Assembly: GCF_034702125.1 (NCBI RefSeq)
Contig: NC_085861.1
Location: forward strand, 55,973,363-56,037,362
Direction of reading: 5' to 3'
DNA: 64,000 bases
DNA from: Engraulis encrasicolus
Lineage: Eukaryota > Chordata > Actinopteri > Clupeiformes > Engraulidae
Below the pieces are notes generated by a model. It was not told the DNA's origin and searched no databases. It worked only from the letters and a program-made list of their open reading frames with translations. The translations under genes were made by a program, and so were the position numbers. Below, in pieces: positions 1-11,990 of this stretch. Positions within the stretch are counted from its first letter, which is position 1, and each line of letters opens with the position of its first letter.

Positions 1-192
1 ACTCTGGAGTGTCGCTCGGCTCGCTACATATGCTGCTAATTAGCGGGTCAGAGAGGCGGTGCGGCCGCATGACAGGGGCCGCGGCTGCCAGCGCAACAAG
101 GAGCCCAGCGCAGCCAGCAGCCAGAAGCCAGCGCAGCTGTGGGCAATTCAAGCAAAAGAGGTTTGATCACCACCTCATTAAGTCCCACTGCC

Positions 193-281
<89 letters not shown>

Positions 282-308
282 CATCACACACACACACACA
301 CGTACGCA

Positions 309-353
<45 letters not shown>

Positions 354-400
354 TGTTACCTCCTTGCTCTCTCTCTCTCTCCGCATAATACACACACAGA

Positions 401-480
<80 letters not shown>

Positions 481-485
481 GTTAC

Positions 486-547
<62 letters not shown>

Positions 548-560
548 AATCTGAGGTACA
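1..560. repeat. Compound CT / CA microsatellite block
   Basis: Short unique start, then (CT)n about 198-279, (CA)n with GCAC/CGCA variants about 283-353, (CT) about 367-381, (CA)n about 391-478 and (CT)n about 490-544. The phrase ctgttacctcct/ttgctct recurs between CA and CT blocks, so the CA+CT unit itself is duplicated. Confidence 0.97.
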
Positions 561-1739
561 GTCAGAATACAATGTCACATTGTCATCTCAGGTTCCACTC
601 TTAACCTGAAATTAGAAAAAAGTAAAATAAAAAATTAAATAATATATATAAATAAAAGAATACATAAAATGAATAAATAAATGAAAGTAGATTAATTAAA
701 TTAAATAAAGTTAGATGTTGATAGGGGGGAGGGGGTGGAGGTAGACATTCACATCGGACATCCAAGACATAGACATTGGACATCCATTATATCCAATTGG
801 AAAGCCATTACAGTCACATTAGATATTCAAGACATCCAAATTGGGCGTCCGACTGGACATGCAGTGCTGTGTGAAAGTATTTCCCTCTGTTTAAGTCAGG
901 CGCTATTCCGACATGCCGCTATTCCGACATTGATGTCTATTGTCGGAATAGCGGCACGTTTCCCACCGACCGCTGCTATTCCGACAATGATGCAATATGC
1001 TTTTGTTGCATTGCCTTCATATTTTTAATATTTATTTTAAACCATTCGTAGAATACTGCCATTCAAACTGTGAAGCCCTATCATTATCAGGACAGCCGAC
1101 ATTTCCCTTCATATTCATATAAGGCTGTTACATCTAAAAAGGAGTTGTCCGTGCGCGTGGTGCTGAAATCAGTGATGTAATACACTTTCCCACGTTACTG
1201 CTTTGAAGGGATAAACTTTGAAGCCTGCATGCCAAGTTACCCAATTGAATTATCTCGCAACAATGTTACCAAAACGAAGAGCTGTTGTTGTGTTGGTTGT
1301 TTCTGGGCAAAGAAATCTGTGAGGAATTCAAAAAGGCAAGTCTTATGCTATATTTACACTGCAGATCAGATATGGACATTCTGATTTTATGCTCATGTAG
1401 TATTGTGGACTGTTTCATATTTTAACCCAGATAATGATTCTCATTTTTTAACAATGTCTCAAATGTATTCACCTCTAGAAAAATGAATGCTCTAGGCACA
1501 CAGGTTCGTGCATTACACTGGACAGCGACATGAGTTCCATAAATATTTCCACATTTATTTTGTACACAGGTAATAGTAAAACGAAAATAGATACAGTTGT
1601 TCCTCAGAGCTTGACACTTTCAAATCAGACACTTTGTCCCATAATCACATTCCATTAGTGGATTTTATTGTTTATTGTATTATTATTATTGTAATTCCAG
1701 GCCCAAGAAAAATAAATACATGAAGAATTCAAACAACAA
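561..1739. other. Non-coding stretch with a small hairpin cluster
   Basis: AT-rich sequence with no gene. At 900-986 the word gctattccgaca occurs three times direct and once inverted. 916-929 and 941-954 form a perfect 14-bp stem with an 11-base loop. Nothing else recognised. Confidence 0.6.
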
Positions 1740-3790
1740 ATGCAATTTTACGCACTGGCACGAGAAGGCAAAGGAGATCTGGCAGTCCTTTGGCTCGACC
1801 TCGCCTACGGGTCCATGCCAGACAAGTTGGTGGAAACCTCGCTCGACCGACACCACGTTCCAGGCAAGATCAAGGACCTCATACTGGACTATTACAGCTG
1901 CTTCAACTTAGGGGTCACTTCTGGAATAGTAACATCCACATTTCATCGGCTGGAAAGGCTTTATCACAGGATGCTCCATTTTTGTGGTATTGTTTTCACT
2001 GGCCATGAACATACTGGTGAAGTCAGCAGAGGTGCAGTGTAGAGGACCACTCACCAACTCAGGTATGTGACAGCATGATCTGATGGTGACCACAACATCT
2101 GTCCTGGGCTGTAGATGGATCCTCCAAGGCCTGGAGCACCTTAGCCTGGGAACTCCCATACTGCCTTTAGTTCTACACAATCGATTCGATCTGAAAGACA
2201 CTTGTGATTAGGTCTGGTGTTAACCAGGCAAGGAGCACCTCATCAGCTGGGCCCGGATGAACTTCAAGCCAGCCAAGTCCAGGTCCCTGGTGGTGAAGAA
2301 GGGGAAGGTTTCTGAGAAGTTCCACTTCTCAATAGGAGACACCCAGATCCCATCTGTGGGAGAGAAGCCAGTCAAGAGCCTGTGCAAGATCTATGACTGC
2401 ACCTTGAGATACACTGCAGCAACAACAGAGGAGTTGGGAACCTGGCTGACAGCAGTGGACAAGTCAGGGCTACCAGGCAAGTTTAAAGCCTGGTTTTACC
2501 AGCATGGCATCCTGCCACGACTTCTCTGGCCACTGCTGGTCTACATTGTGCCAATTACCACCGTTGAGTGCTTCGAGAGAAAGGTCAGCTCTTTCCTTGC
2601 GGCACAGCGAGCTGGTGGGACATCAGGACAGGCAGGACTTGGAACAACAGGGCCAGGGTGAAGGAAAGGCATCAGCTGATCCAGGAGGAGGTCTGTGCAG
2701 GGGTGGAGGAAGCCCATTGCAGTAGGAAAGTGGGGATGCGGCAGCAGGGGGCATGGACCCGATGGGAGGAGGCAGCGTCCCAGAAGGTCTCATGGTCAGA
2801 GCTATGGCAATCCGAGCCACACCGGATCAAATTCCTTATCCAGTTGGTCTACGATGTTCTCCAAAGCCCATCCAACCTCCACCGTTGGGGACTGGCTGAG
2901 AACCCACTGTGCTCTCTTTACCAGAGAGCTAGAGCGCTGGAACACATCCTGAGCTGGGGCGCTACCGGTGGTGCCATGACCAAGTGCTACAGGTCATTGC
3001 GGAGGCCATCTTTACAGGGATTACCACCAGCAAACACCAACAACCAACAAGGCAGGCTATCGCCTTTGTTAGGGCTGGGTAGAACCCACAGCATCTCAGG
3101 AGCCAACCAGGGGGACTTCTGGCAACAGCCAGGGACTGGCAGTTGAAGGTCCACCCAGGGAGACAACTCAAGTTTCTGGAGAACATAACAGTGACCACAC
3201 TCAAGCCAGACATCGTCACCAGAGATATTCTATAGAGATATGCCAACATAATAGGTTTCTATGGGCACCTAACATGACCAGGTTCCGGTCTGCCTAAAGG
3301 GGCGTGTCATAATGCTCCTACAATGAATAGAACAGTCCTTAGGTCTGCCTAGGTCTGCCTAAGGGGGGCCATAATAGAACCAGGAAACAATGGGCCAATG
3401 GAACCTCTCTCTCTCTACTCTCTCTGTCGTCACGGTGTCGGAAACAACGAGGCAAGTGGTCATGCTGGAGTTGACTGTCCCCTGGGAAGACAGGATGGAG
3501 GAGGCATTTGAGAGGAAGAGGGCCAAGTATGAGGAGCTGGCAAGTGAATGCCGAAGCAGGGGATGGAAGACCCGATGTAACCCCATCGAGGTCGGATGCA
3601 GAGGTTTTCCTGCAGGGGTCTCTCATCAGGGCACTCAAAATATTGGGACTAAAAGGACTGCAAAACAGGAGGGCTGTCAAGAACATCAGTGACAGGCGAA
3701 TGCTCTTAAGACAAAAGTCAGGACTTGATCACCCCCGGCTGGGTCCCCTGGGCGAGGGTGTCTGTTGTGAGACCCAAAACACCCAGTGAA
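1740..3790 (+). pseudogene. Decayed R2/NeSL/HERO-type LINE (reverse transcriptase plus restriction-like endonuclease)
   Basis: Seen across shifting frames, in order: LWLDLAYGSMPDKLVE and HHVPGKIKDLILDYYSC (RT palm region, 1780-1900); a decayed active-site region near 2070-2105 (reads DLMVTTTS where a D-D pair is expected); MNFKPAKSRSLVVKKGKV (2257); DKSGLPGKFKAWFYQHGILP (thumb, about 2460-2520); QQGAWTRWEEAA and SPSNLHRWGLAENPLC...LEHILS (zinc-knuckle-like region, 2745-2955); and VVMLELTVPWEDRMEEA with KRAKYEELASECRSRGWKT (3450-3575), the PD-(D/E)XK-type endonuclease end. Known: this RT then RLE order marks the R2/NeSL/HERO group. Many frameshifts and stops make it non-functional. A direct aggtctgccta repeat interrupts it near 3340-3360. 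Confidence 0.82.
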
Positions 3791-3904
3791 CCCAGGTGTA
3801 AACACTAATGATATGTCTTAAGTTGCACAAAAGTGTATGTTAAAATGAAAACTGTTGGGTAAATAAATTCGGACATATGCTACATTTGGAGAATTGTTCT
3901 CTGT

Positions 3905-3985
3905 AGCGAAGGGGAGTAGAGTTGCCCAGCTGGGATTTGAACCTAGACCTTCTGGGGTAGTAAACCAGGGCTCTGACCGCTACAC
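3905..3985 (-). repeat. tRNA-like sequence (SINE head or tRNA pseudogene)
   Basis: On the minus strand there is an A-box-like TGTAGCGGTCAGAGC, then a B-box GGTTCAAATCC 30-40 bases later, with a GCTCTTTG start. The anticodon arm is imperfect (a T-C mismatch), and the loop would read ACT. This fits a tRNA-derived SINE relic better than a working tRNA. Confidence 0.5.
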
Positions 3986-4234
3986 CAAAGAGCCAGGCTC
4001 GTTGGAATGTTAGTCAGAACACACCCACAATCCCTTACTTTGTCCAGACTGTTGACTGTACTGTGACTCTCTATGTGTCACAGGGGTGACTTGCATATGT
4101 GGGGGAGAGAACGAAAAATCCCTGGCGTGGTTCCCAGGGGAAGCCTTTTTAGGGACGCACCTAGACATGTAAAAACAAGGGGTCTGTTCGAAACAGGGAA
4201 GGCAGCTGTCCTTCCAGTGAGCTAACTGGACATC

Positions 4235-4330
4235 GAAAAGAAAATAAAGGTCCGCAACACTGTTAAATGCTCCCAAATATTTAAATATTTGGGAGCATTT
4301 AACAGTGTTGCGGACCTTTATTTTCTTTTC
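4235..4330. repeat. Perfect 96-bp palindrome
   Basis: Each 48-base arm is the exact reverse complement of the other, with the centre between 4282 and 4283 and no spacer (centre aaatatttaaatattt). Symmetry stops exactly outside 4235/4330. The word taactggacatcga stands just left (4223-4236) and again at about 4396-4409. Confidence 0.97.
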
Positions 4331-4409
4331 AATTATCTTACGTTTGGTCCAGCACCTGTGCCACTGATGTACGTGCATTCTTTGACTTTCTGGACTAACT
4401 GGACATCGA

Positions 4410-5760
4410 GTCATGAAGTGTGGATCGAAACGAAAAATTGCTTTATTTCCCCCCTTGGCAGTTGACTGCATTTGTGGGCGTAACGGTGATACGGAGGCCG
4501 GAGGGCACCATCAGATGCTGACTTCGCTGCCTTTGTACCCAAAATGCTGTGCGCCACCTCCCTCTCAACCGGAAACCTGAAAAACAAACATGGCTACTAC
4601 CCCGCCTGGCGGTCATTCACCGTTCAAATAGCATGCGTAAGCTAAGCGCTAATGTGATGAGCGTAACTTCCGCCATGGAATCGCCGTAAGATCAAATGCT
4701 CAGGGCAGCGCACTAGTTAGTGCCGTTCGAGACCTGTTCATGTAGGAGGGGAGTCATCGAGTCACTGCCTTCCGATCCAAACGCAACCAAGGGGTGCATT
4801 CCAATATGCCTCGCCCCGCCTCCAGGTCCCTCCTCTGTGGAGAAAACAATGAAGTTTCCCAACTGTCGAACAACTTTTGAGGGTCTATTCTAAATTCACC
4901 ATCAAGTTTGCAAATGCGAAAATGACTTTACAATTGAGCTTTTGCAAGATATTGAAACATAATGCTGTTGTTAGTGATGTCATCATGACATATTACTTCC
5001 TGGTATGAGGCCACAAGCACAAGTGGAGGACGCAGGGTTGCATATTGGAACACACCCAATGCCACCCTGTTTACTTTGAATGAACACTAGTACATGCACA
5101 GTAGGCCTACTGATTATATTGTTACAGGTGGAATATGGGCACTTTGGGGAAGCATGATAGGTAAACGGCGTGCAGAGTGTTTTATACGAAGAAGGCCTCA
5201 TGGTTGCCTTTGGGAGGACGGGAGAACTTCGGAGGAAGCCTGCCGGGCGAGAAGGTCTCATGGGTACCTTTGGTGCCTTTGGTGCCTCATGGGTGCACCA
5301 AAGCTGTGGTGGTGGCTGTATGTACTTAACAAGCTGTCCCCTATGCTTTGTAGTCACTTCAGGCACTGTTTGAAATACACCTCTGGTATTTTTACTGAAA
5401 CTGGTAATGGTATTCTAGCACTTTTAGAGCTCAGTTCACACTAAAATGCTGATGTCTGGTGCTGCTATTTGAGTATTACTGGCATTCTCAATTCTGGCCT
5501 GAAAACTGCACAACTCAGTGAGTGGTTAGCGGAATCGATAAGGGGCTTGTGGTCTTCTGGCATACAAGCCACATGTCTCCTACACAACAATGTACAAATC
5601 AAAGCTACACTGCCTGTCAAAAAAAGTCCCCACCCAAAAAGTCACACTTTGTTACTGGATCGCCTGTAGCTTTTGCACACATCAGCTGCGACATTGTTTC
5701 CATAAGCTTCTACAATATCACAAGATTTATTTCTATTTACAATAGATTTATTTCTATTGA
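4410..5760. other. Unique-looking non-coding DNA
   Basis: No supported gene. Open frames around 5094-5444 are short, on both strands, and match no family I know. The segment 4540-4760 is moderately CpG-containing but has no exon signals I trust. Confidence 0.5.
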
Positions 5761-5763
5761 TGG

Positions 5764-6320
5764 GGTAAACTCCCATCATATATCAACTGTCTGGTGTCAC
5801 GCCAAACCAGTTCCTATGGCACTAGGTCAGGATTTAAAATTATCTTAAATATTCCTACAGTGCGTACTGAATTAGGTTAGACTTCTTTTAGTTCATATGC
5901 CCCACATGTTTGGAATAACCTCCAAAACACATTAAGCTTGGCATCTGTGCCCTCTGTAGAGAGTTTTAAAAATCCTTTAAAAACAACTTTAGAAGAGGAG
6001 TGTCACTGCTTTTAAACTCAGTTTTACAGAGGTTTTGTGTGTGTGTGTTTTTTATGTCAGATTTTATTAGTTTGTTAGTTCTTACTGTTTAGTGCTTGAT
6101 GGTCTTACTTGTTAGTCTTGTCCAGTGTCTATTTTGTTTTCCCCTATGTCTGATATGTCTTATATCCTTACGTGTGCTTTTTTTTTAAATCTGTTTTTTA
6201 TGTCATAATATGCATGTGCCTCCACTGTCTTAATGCCGTCTTGGCCAGGACTCCCTGGAAGAAGAGGTTTCTACCTCAATGGGACCTTCCTGGTTAAATA
6301 AAGGTCAAATAAATAAATTT
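5764..6320 (+). mobile_element. 3' end of an L2/Rex-like LINE
   Basis: The frame around 5860-6010 reads RTELG..FSSYAPHVWNNLQN then SLASVPSVESFKN, the C-terminal RT tail typical of fish L2-like LINEs (WN-x-LP..., ...FK..LK). It is followed by the common 3' UTR phrase cttggccaggactccctgg (6240) and gttaaataaaggtcaaataa (6292). 5' truncated, no intact ORF. Confidence 0.75.
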
Positions 6321-6450
6321 ACGGTACTACTACATTCGCTGTTCACCACGACATTGTATTGATAATGGTAGAATCTGAACGCTGCACAAAGCCTTCTGCA
6401 GCACATTCTAAAGATTCTTAATGAAACTAAGGTCTGGAGTAGTACATATA

Positions 6451-7080
6451 GCCCCAGGCCACTTTATTAGAATAGCATGAAAAAGTTGATTTATTTCCAT
6501 AATTTTATGATTAGATAGATCTAACGCACCAGAAATAAAGTCCCATTGAAAATGAATGGGGTTTTATTTCTGGTTCGTTAGAATGTTCATACCACCAAAG
6601 CACCAAAACGTGGCATAGAAATCTACGGGGTATATTAAAGAGTGAAGTGTGGGTCACCAGGTCAACCAGCAAAAACAGCTGACAGCAAAGCATCAAGGAC
6701 GTCTGGGCTTCCATAACTCCCATGCACTGCTACTGCCATTGACTTCAATGTTTAACGCATCATGGCAGTAATTAAGGCAAAGAGAGTCCTAACCAAGTAT
6801 TGAACATTGTTATGTTATGTAGAAAGTCCCAAATTTCAACTGATTTGATGTGACCCGAATTTCTTTTTTTCTTAAGACAATGGTGATTATTCTAATAATG
6901 TGAATTCCCCAATTCATATTTTTTTAGCTGGAGAGCCAAAAGGTGTAAAAATAAACAAATGAATGATTGGAATAGCGTAAAAGTTGGGCAATATATAATC
7001 CATGACAGATTAACATTATTGATAAAATTATGGAAATAAATAAACTTTTTCATGCTATTCTAATAAAGTGGCCCGGAGCT
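6451..7080. mobile_element. Non-autonomous DNA transposon with about 58-bp terminal inverted repeats
   Basis: Left end ggccactttattagaatagc (6458) and right end gctattctaataaagtggcc (7053-7072) are inverted copies. The inversion continues inward through gaaaaagttgatttatttcc and ataattttat with few mismatches. The middle (6510-7020) has no transposase. Target duplication is unclear; TA/CATATA-like bases flank both ends. Confidence 0.85.
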
Positions 7081-7289
7081 GCATATGTAATCCATGTGTG
7101 AAAATGATGTCTCATCCTTTTCATTGATTTACACTGATCGATGACTCAGACTTGACTTTGACTCTAATCTTTTTGGAATAGGCCTTGTCTAAGGCTTGAA
7201 GCTCTTTGGAGTCATACTTGTCTTGGACATGAATAGTCCTGGTCTTGGACTTGTCTTGGACTCTAGGTGGACTTACAGTAACAGCCCTG

Positions 7290-7930
7290 CATAGTGCAGC
7301 AGTTAACTGTCAAAATAGCCCAGAATAGTTCACTTTGGTATGCAAGCATGGAAATTGGTACAGATGTTCATTAGAATGTACTCTATCAGCTTAGGGTGTT
7401 GGCCACGCAAAAATCCAAGATGGCCGCCATTTTTCAAGATGGCCACCTTCTCCACTTCTAAATAAGTCTAAGAATACTTACATTAGTGATGCAAGCATGA
7501 CATTTGGCAAAAATGTTCATTTGAATGTACTTTTTCAAAATATGGTGTTGGCCACGCAAAATCCAAGATGGCCACCATTTTTCAAGATGGCAACTCTCGC
7601 CACTTGCAAATAAGTCTAAGAATAGTTAAATTAGTGATGCAATCATGTAATTTGGCAGAAATGTTTATTTGCATGTACTTTTTAAACAAAATGGTGTTGG
7701 ATACACAACATTCAAGATGGCCACCATTTTTCAAGATGGCCTCCCTCTCCAGTTGCAAATAAGGCCAAGCATTGTTAAATTAATGATGCAATCATGTAAT
7801 TTGGCAGAAATGTTCATGTGTATGCACTTTTTTGAAATATGATCTTGGACATGCCAAAAATCCAAGATGGGAGCCATATTCCAAGCTGGCCACTCTCTCC
7901 ACTTTTAAATAAGGCCAAGAAAACGGAGTT
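7290..7930 (+). repeat. Minisatellite arm 1 (about 148-bp units, ccaagatggcc family)
   Basis: About four units at spacing 146-150 bp (gtactNttt at about 7378, 7528, 7676, 7822). Each contains gttggccacgcaaaatccaa, gatggccgccatttttcaag and a gatgcaatcatgtaatttgg segment. Reverse-complement copies occur at 10560-10945. Confidence 0.93.
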
Positions 7931-8536
7931 AGCTTTATGATGCATATATATAGAGAGAGCACTTTCTCTTGTAAACCCCAAAACAATTGGTGCCTTCTTG
8001 GCATTCTCCAGAGCTGGTCTGTAAATGTGAGAATGAGTATGTGCTCCACAAAGGCAAAGTGCAGAAGGTATTACTAGTGGAGTCTGTTCAGGGTTTTACC
8101 GTTACGGAAGTGACAAAATCACCAAACTTTGAATGGTGTTTCTTTAGGGTATATGCTGTAATTCTAGCTTAGGAGCCATAGGGAAAAAAACCTTTCTATC
8201 ATGTCATATGCATATGAATCAAGCGAAAGGGAGTTTTTCCTCACCCCTGATGCCACCAGGGGCCGCACCTGAGCGCCCAATCTCTGTGTGACTATCTATG
8301 ACTTATGATAGGCCCAGCCACTATGGACCTTACACATCTAAGAATCCTGGTCCTAACCTACGTTGACCTTATGACTACATTCTCTGTCTATCTCTTCTTT
8401 CTCTGCCTTCCTCTGTTTTTCTGGCCTCTCCTCTATACTCCTCCTTTTAAATCTATCTCTAACAATGTTTTTTTTTTCCCATTTGTTAAGCACTTTGAGT
8501 TACATGCCTTGTATGACACAGTGCTATACAAATACA

Positions 8537-8577
<41 letters not shown>

Positions 8578-9520
8578 AAGTTTGTCATGTTGTGTAATGC
8601 ATTACATTGTTATTACATGACATTATACTTAGCTGACAATGTTAATATAGTCCCAAACACAGCAGAGATGAAGCAAGGGCAGTTGTAGCCTGCTTGACAG
8701 ATTGATGAAACTACAAAAACGTACATAGCAAATGTAACATTGTGAACGATTTGAGAAGATTCTTGGTTTGAATTAAAATGAGCATTTCCCACACTAAAAC
8801 TATGGTGAGAATAGACTGCTGCTAATGCTCGCTCAGCAGCATCTGAATGGGGAAGTGTCAGTGCAAGATGATGTCCAAGGTAGCAGGTTCTCCATCCTCA
8901 AATGTCCTTAACCGATATTGTTTATTTGTATGAGAGAGGGTAAAGCACAGGACCTCTCCATATGTATGAAGAACCCATAAGATCACCTAATTATTTTCAC
9001 AAGTAGCTGAGTGCACTTCAGTCATCTTTAGAATGGCATTACGGATTGCTCAATATACATGTAGGCCACATTATGTCCTCAGTTCAAATTAAATGGAAAT
9101 GATTTCTAAGTAGGTGTTGAGTAAGTAGGCAGAGTTAAATTGTTTTTTTCAAGTCCTCACCTATTACTTGTGTCGAAAGTTGTATTACAGTTAGCTCAGT
9201 AATCATTAATTACTTCAATTGACATCAAAATCTGACAGCTGATGGACAACATGTACCATAGGTCTTTGCCACCCTTACCCATAGGAGAAATATCTATATA
9301 AAAGAACAGTTCTCATATGGTATATAGCCTACTATAAAAGTAAATCATTACTGGTACTCATTACTCATTTTCTTGATATGCAAGGCACACAAATAGTCTG
9401 GGAGGAAGGATAGTCTACCATAGATTTTGAGTGGTAATAGTAACACAACTCATTCCCACTACACCATTTTGCATCATATTGTACATGACCTCAGAATGCT
9501 CCACATGTTTCAGTTCTACT
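7931..9520. other. Interior of the inverted-arm structure; LINE-like tail and ATT run
   Basis: 8300-8580 ends in gttaagcactttgagttaca, then tgctatacaaatacaatt and (ATT)n (8538-8573), the usual 3' tail of fish L2-like LINEs. Otherwise AT-rich without a gene. Confidence 0.55.
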
Positions 9521-9521
9521 A

Positions 9522-10040
9522 TGTAGTTGTACAGTACAGTGCAGTGCAGTGCAGTACACTACAGTGGCATACAGTACGGTGCAGTATAGTAAAGTACAGT
9601 ACAGTAGAGTACAGTTCAGTACAGTACAATAGTATACAGTACGGTGCAGTCCAGTACAGTAGCATACAGTACGGTACAGTACAGTACAGTACAGTATGGT
9701 ATATCACATTACATTATAGTAGCATACAGTACGGTGCAGTACAGTAAAGTACAGTACAGTACAGTAGAGTCGCATGCCGTACGGTGCAGTACAGTACAAT
9801 AGCATACAGTACGGTGCAGTGCAGTAGAGTAAAGTACAGTATGGTATATCACATTACAGTACAGTACAGTACGGTGCAGTAGAGTAAACTACGGTACATC
9901 ACATTACAGTACAGTAACAGTAGAGTACAGTACAGTAGCATACAGTACGGTGCAGTGTACAGTACAGTACCGTACAGTATATTACAGTACAGTACAGTAC
10001 AGTACAGCAGAGTACACTACACAGTACAGTAGAGTAGTAT
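9522..10040. repeat. ACAGT-type pentanucleotide satellite
   Basis: About 500 bases of imperfect (acagt)n, with higher-order phrases such as agcatacagtacggtgcagt repeated at about 9660, 9720, 9790 and 9935. Open frames through it are a by-product of the repeat. Confidence 0.97.
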
Positions 10041-10549
10041 CTTGATGACGTTTGAGCTAATTTGACAGGTGTATCCCTCCAAAGCCAATGGGATTTCCAC
10101 ATGTTGTTGTTTAAAGTTTTTGAAAGACTTTTTGAGTGTGTGAGAGAGGGAAGCCAGGCTGACATGTTTTAAACAAAGGACCACACCCACAAATAAAAAA
10201 TAATGAGCAATCAATAAATCAAGTGGTTAGGTAGCCAACATATCATCTAGGTTAAAGGCCAAAGTAGAACATAAAACAGACATGTTACCATTTTGCATAT
10301 GTCAATATACTGTATGTATGGTGTATTGCATATTGATTATTCATAATTTCCTAAGCATACAGGCCCCATCACTCCATAGTACACTAGGACTTGAGATATA
10401 CATATCTGAACACAAATCAGCATACATTTTAATTTGTAATGGCCTTATAGAGGTAGATCATCCAAGCTGTCACTGACACTTGATATGTACATGTATTCAC
10501 TTGATTGATATGAAAATGTAATATTTCAGTTGGGCTCCTAGGCTTAAAG

Positions 10550-10945
10550 AATTGATCAAAGATCAAAGAGTGCTTTCTGTTGAACATTTGTGCCAAATTG
10601 CATGATTCTATCCCTAATTTAACTCTTATTGGCCTTATTTACAAGTTGAGAGGTGGCCATCTTGAAAAATGGCGGCCATCTTGGATTTTGAGTGGCCAAT
10701 GCTCTTTTGTGAAAGAGTGCATTCTAATGAACATTTGTGCCTAATTGTATGATTGTATCATTAATTTAACTATTCTTAGCCTTATTTACAAGTGAACAGG
10801 GTGGCCATCTTGAAAAATGGCTGCCATTTTGGATTTTTGCGTGGCCAACGCCCTTAGCTGAAAGAGTACATTCTAATGAACCTCTGTGCCAATTTCTATG
10901 CTTGCATACCAAAGTGAACTATTTTTGGTCTTATTTGCTCCGCTA
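10550..10945 (-). repeat. Minisatellite arm 2, inverted relative to 7290-7930
   Basis: Contains cttgaaaaatggcggccatc, ttggattttgagtggccaat and gcataccaaagtgaactatt, the reverse complements of words in the 7.3-7.9 kb arm. About 2.5 units are left. The outermost phrase (gtatgcaagcatggaaattgg on the left, its complement on the right) suggests paired ends of one structure. Confidence 0.9.
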
Positions 10946-11118
10946 TGCAGTGAACTGAGTAAAAGAGCAGTAATGTTACACCAGTCGAACAAGACTAGTT
11001 AGCATAGACATCAGGCCACTCATCTGCAGTCAGTAAATGTGAAAGCACTGTGCATTATGACTGCAAAATGTGACAAGCTGTAACATTACCATTTACCTGT
11101 AGTCTGTTTATTTATGCA

Positions 11119-11990
11119 CTTCACTCCCAGTAGCCTACCTCTCTGAACTCTTCCAACCCCACTGCCAGTCCAAGTCTCTGCGGTCTTCTGGAAAGGACCA
11201 TCTTACCATCCCCCGAGCCAGACTTCGTACTGTTGGTGACGAGCCCTGTCGCACGAGATGCGTCGTGTTTCCACAAAATAATTAAATTAAATTTAAAAAA
11301 AATTAATTAATCTGTAATGGTAGTGGTGCCGTCATGATAAAGTCCGTTTTTCGTGGTTGGGCCACACTTCCGCGGCCAATGCATTTGAATGGGCTGTCAG
11401 ACTCGTGGTTGATTTATGATTGATGGAACGGTCAAGCCTCCAAGAAGATGACAGGAATGATGACATTGAATGGGGCACCTAAGTCACGCCCTCTACTTCC
11501 TGGTTCATGGGGCAGGGGGAGTCAAAAAATGATTACTGGGCTTGAAAATGAGTGATTTCTGGATTTGTGGTGCATAAGTGGAGGTCCAAGGTTTGGATTG
11601 GTGTCAAGAAAACACTCATTTTCAAGCCCAGTAATTATTTTTGACTCCCCTTGCCCCATGAACCAGGAAGTAGAGGGCGTGACTTAGGTGCCCCATACAC
11701 CAGTGATTTCTCGGACACCAGTGATGACAGTCCAACTTAATTTGTTTTACTTCAGTAATAATCTTTCCCTAATCAGTTTTCTGTTGAAATTGGGCCATCA
11801 ATCGTAAATCAACTATGAACCACGCTCTGGAACAGTCTAACTCCCAACATACGCCAAGCCCCCACACTGACTACGTTCAAGAAGCACCTTAAATCTATTC
11901 ACAGAGGCATATGGACTTTAACCACAACTTCTCTTCCTGCCCCTCCTTACGGGCAGTATACAAATTTACACTTTATACAATGCATTAGCT
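11119..11990 (+). mobile_element. L2-like LINE tail split by an insertion
   Basis: Left part (11119-11268) reads LSELFQPHCQSKSLRSSGKD, then a GDEPC-like segment. The right part resumes at about 11823 as TLWNSLTPNIRQAPTLTTFK then KHLKSIHRG, the standard RT C-terminus of fish LINEs. The halves fit together around GDEPCRTRC/ATLWNSL with about 555 bases in between. Pseudogenic. Confidence 0.7.
11269..11822. mobile_element. Palindromic MITE-like insertion inside the LINE tail
   Basis: Long inverted arms: 11470-11555 (ggggcacctaagtcacgccc ... cttgaaaatgagtg) pairs with about 11611-11696 with very few mismatches. An outer pair (gtggttgatttatgattgatgg near 11404; ccatcaatcgtaaatcaact near 11791) is also inverted. 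No transposase ORF. Confidence 0.75.

Noticed and set aside
9..548. Long open frames of alternating Ser-Leu, Thr-His, Cys-Val or Arg-Glu
   Set aside because: They are translations of CT/CA dinucleotide arrays (also at 17.9, 19.3, 20.0, 21.0, 30.9, 41.0, 42.7 and 63.5 kb) and carry no coding signal.
3905..3985. Functional tRNA gene
   Set aside because: Mismatch in the anticodon stem and weak acceptor stem; looks like a SINE head.
4010..4471. 153-codon minus-strand open frame
   Set aside because: It reads through the 96-bp palindrome and tRNA-like flank; no family resemblance.
7290..7930. CRISPR-like array
   Set aside because: Units are 148-bp diverged tandem repeats without spacers, in vertebrate-type DNA.
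9427..9747. Open frames in the ACAGT satellite
   Set aside because: Compositional; Tyr/Ser/Gln repeats from the pentanucleotide.
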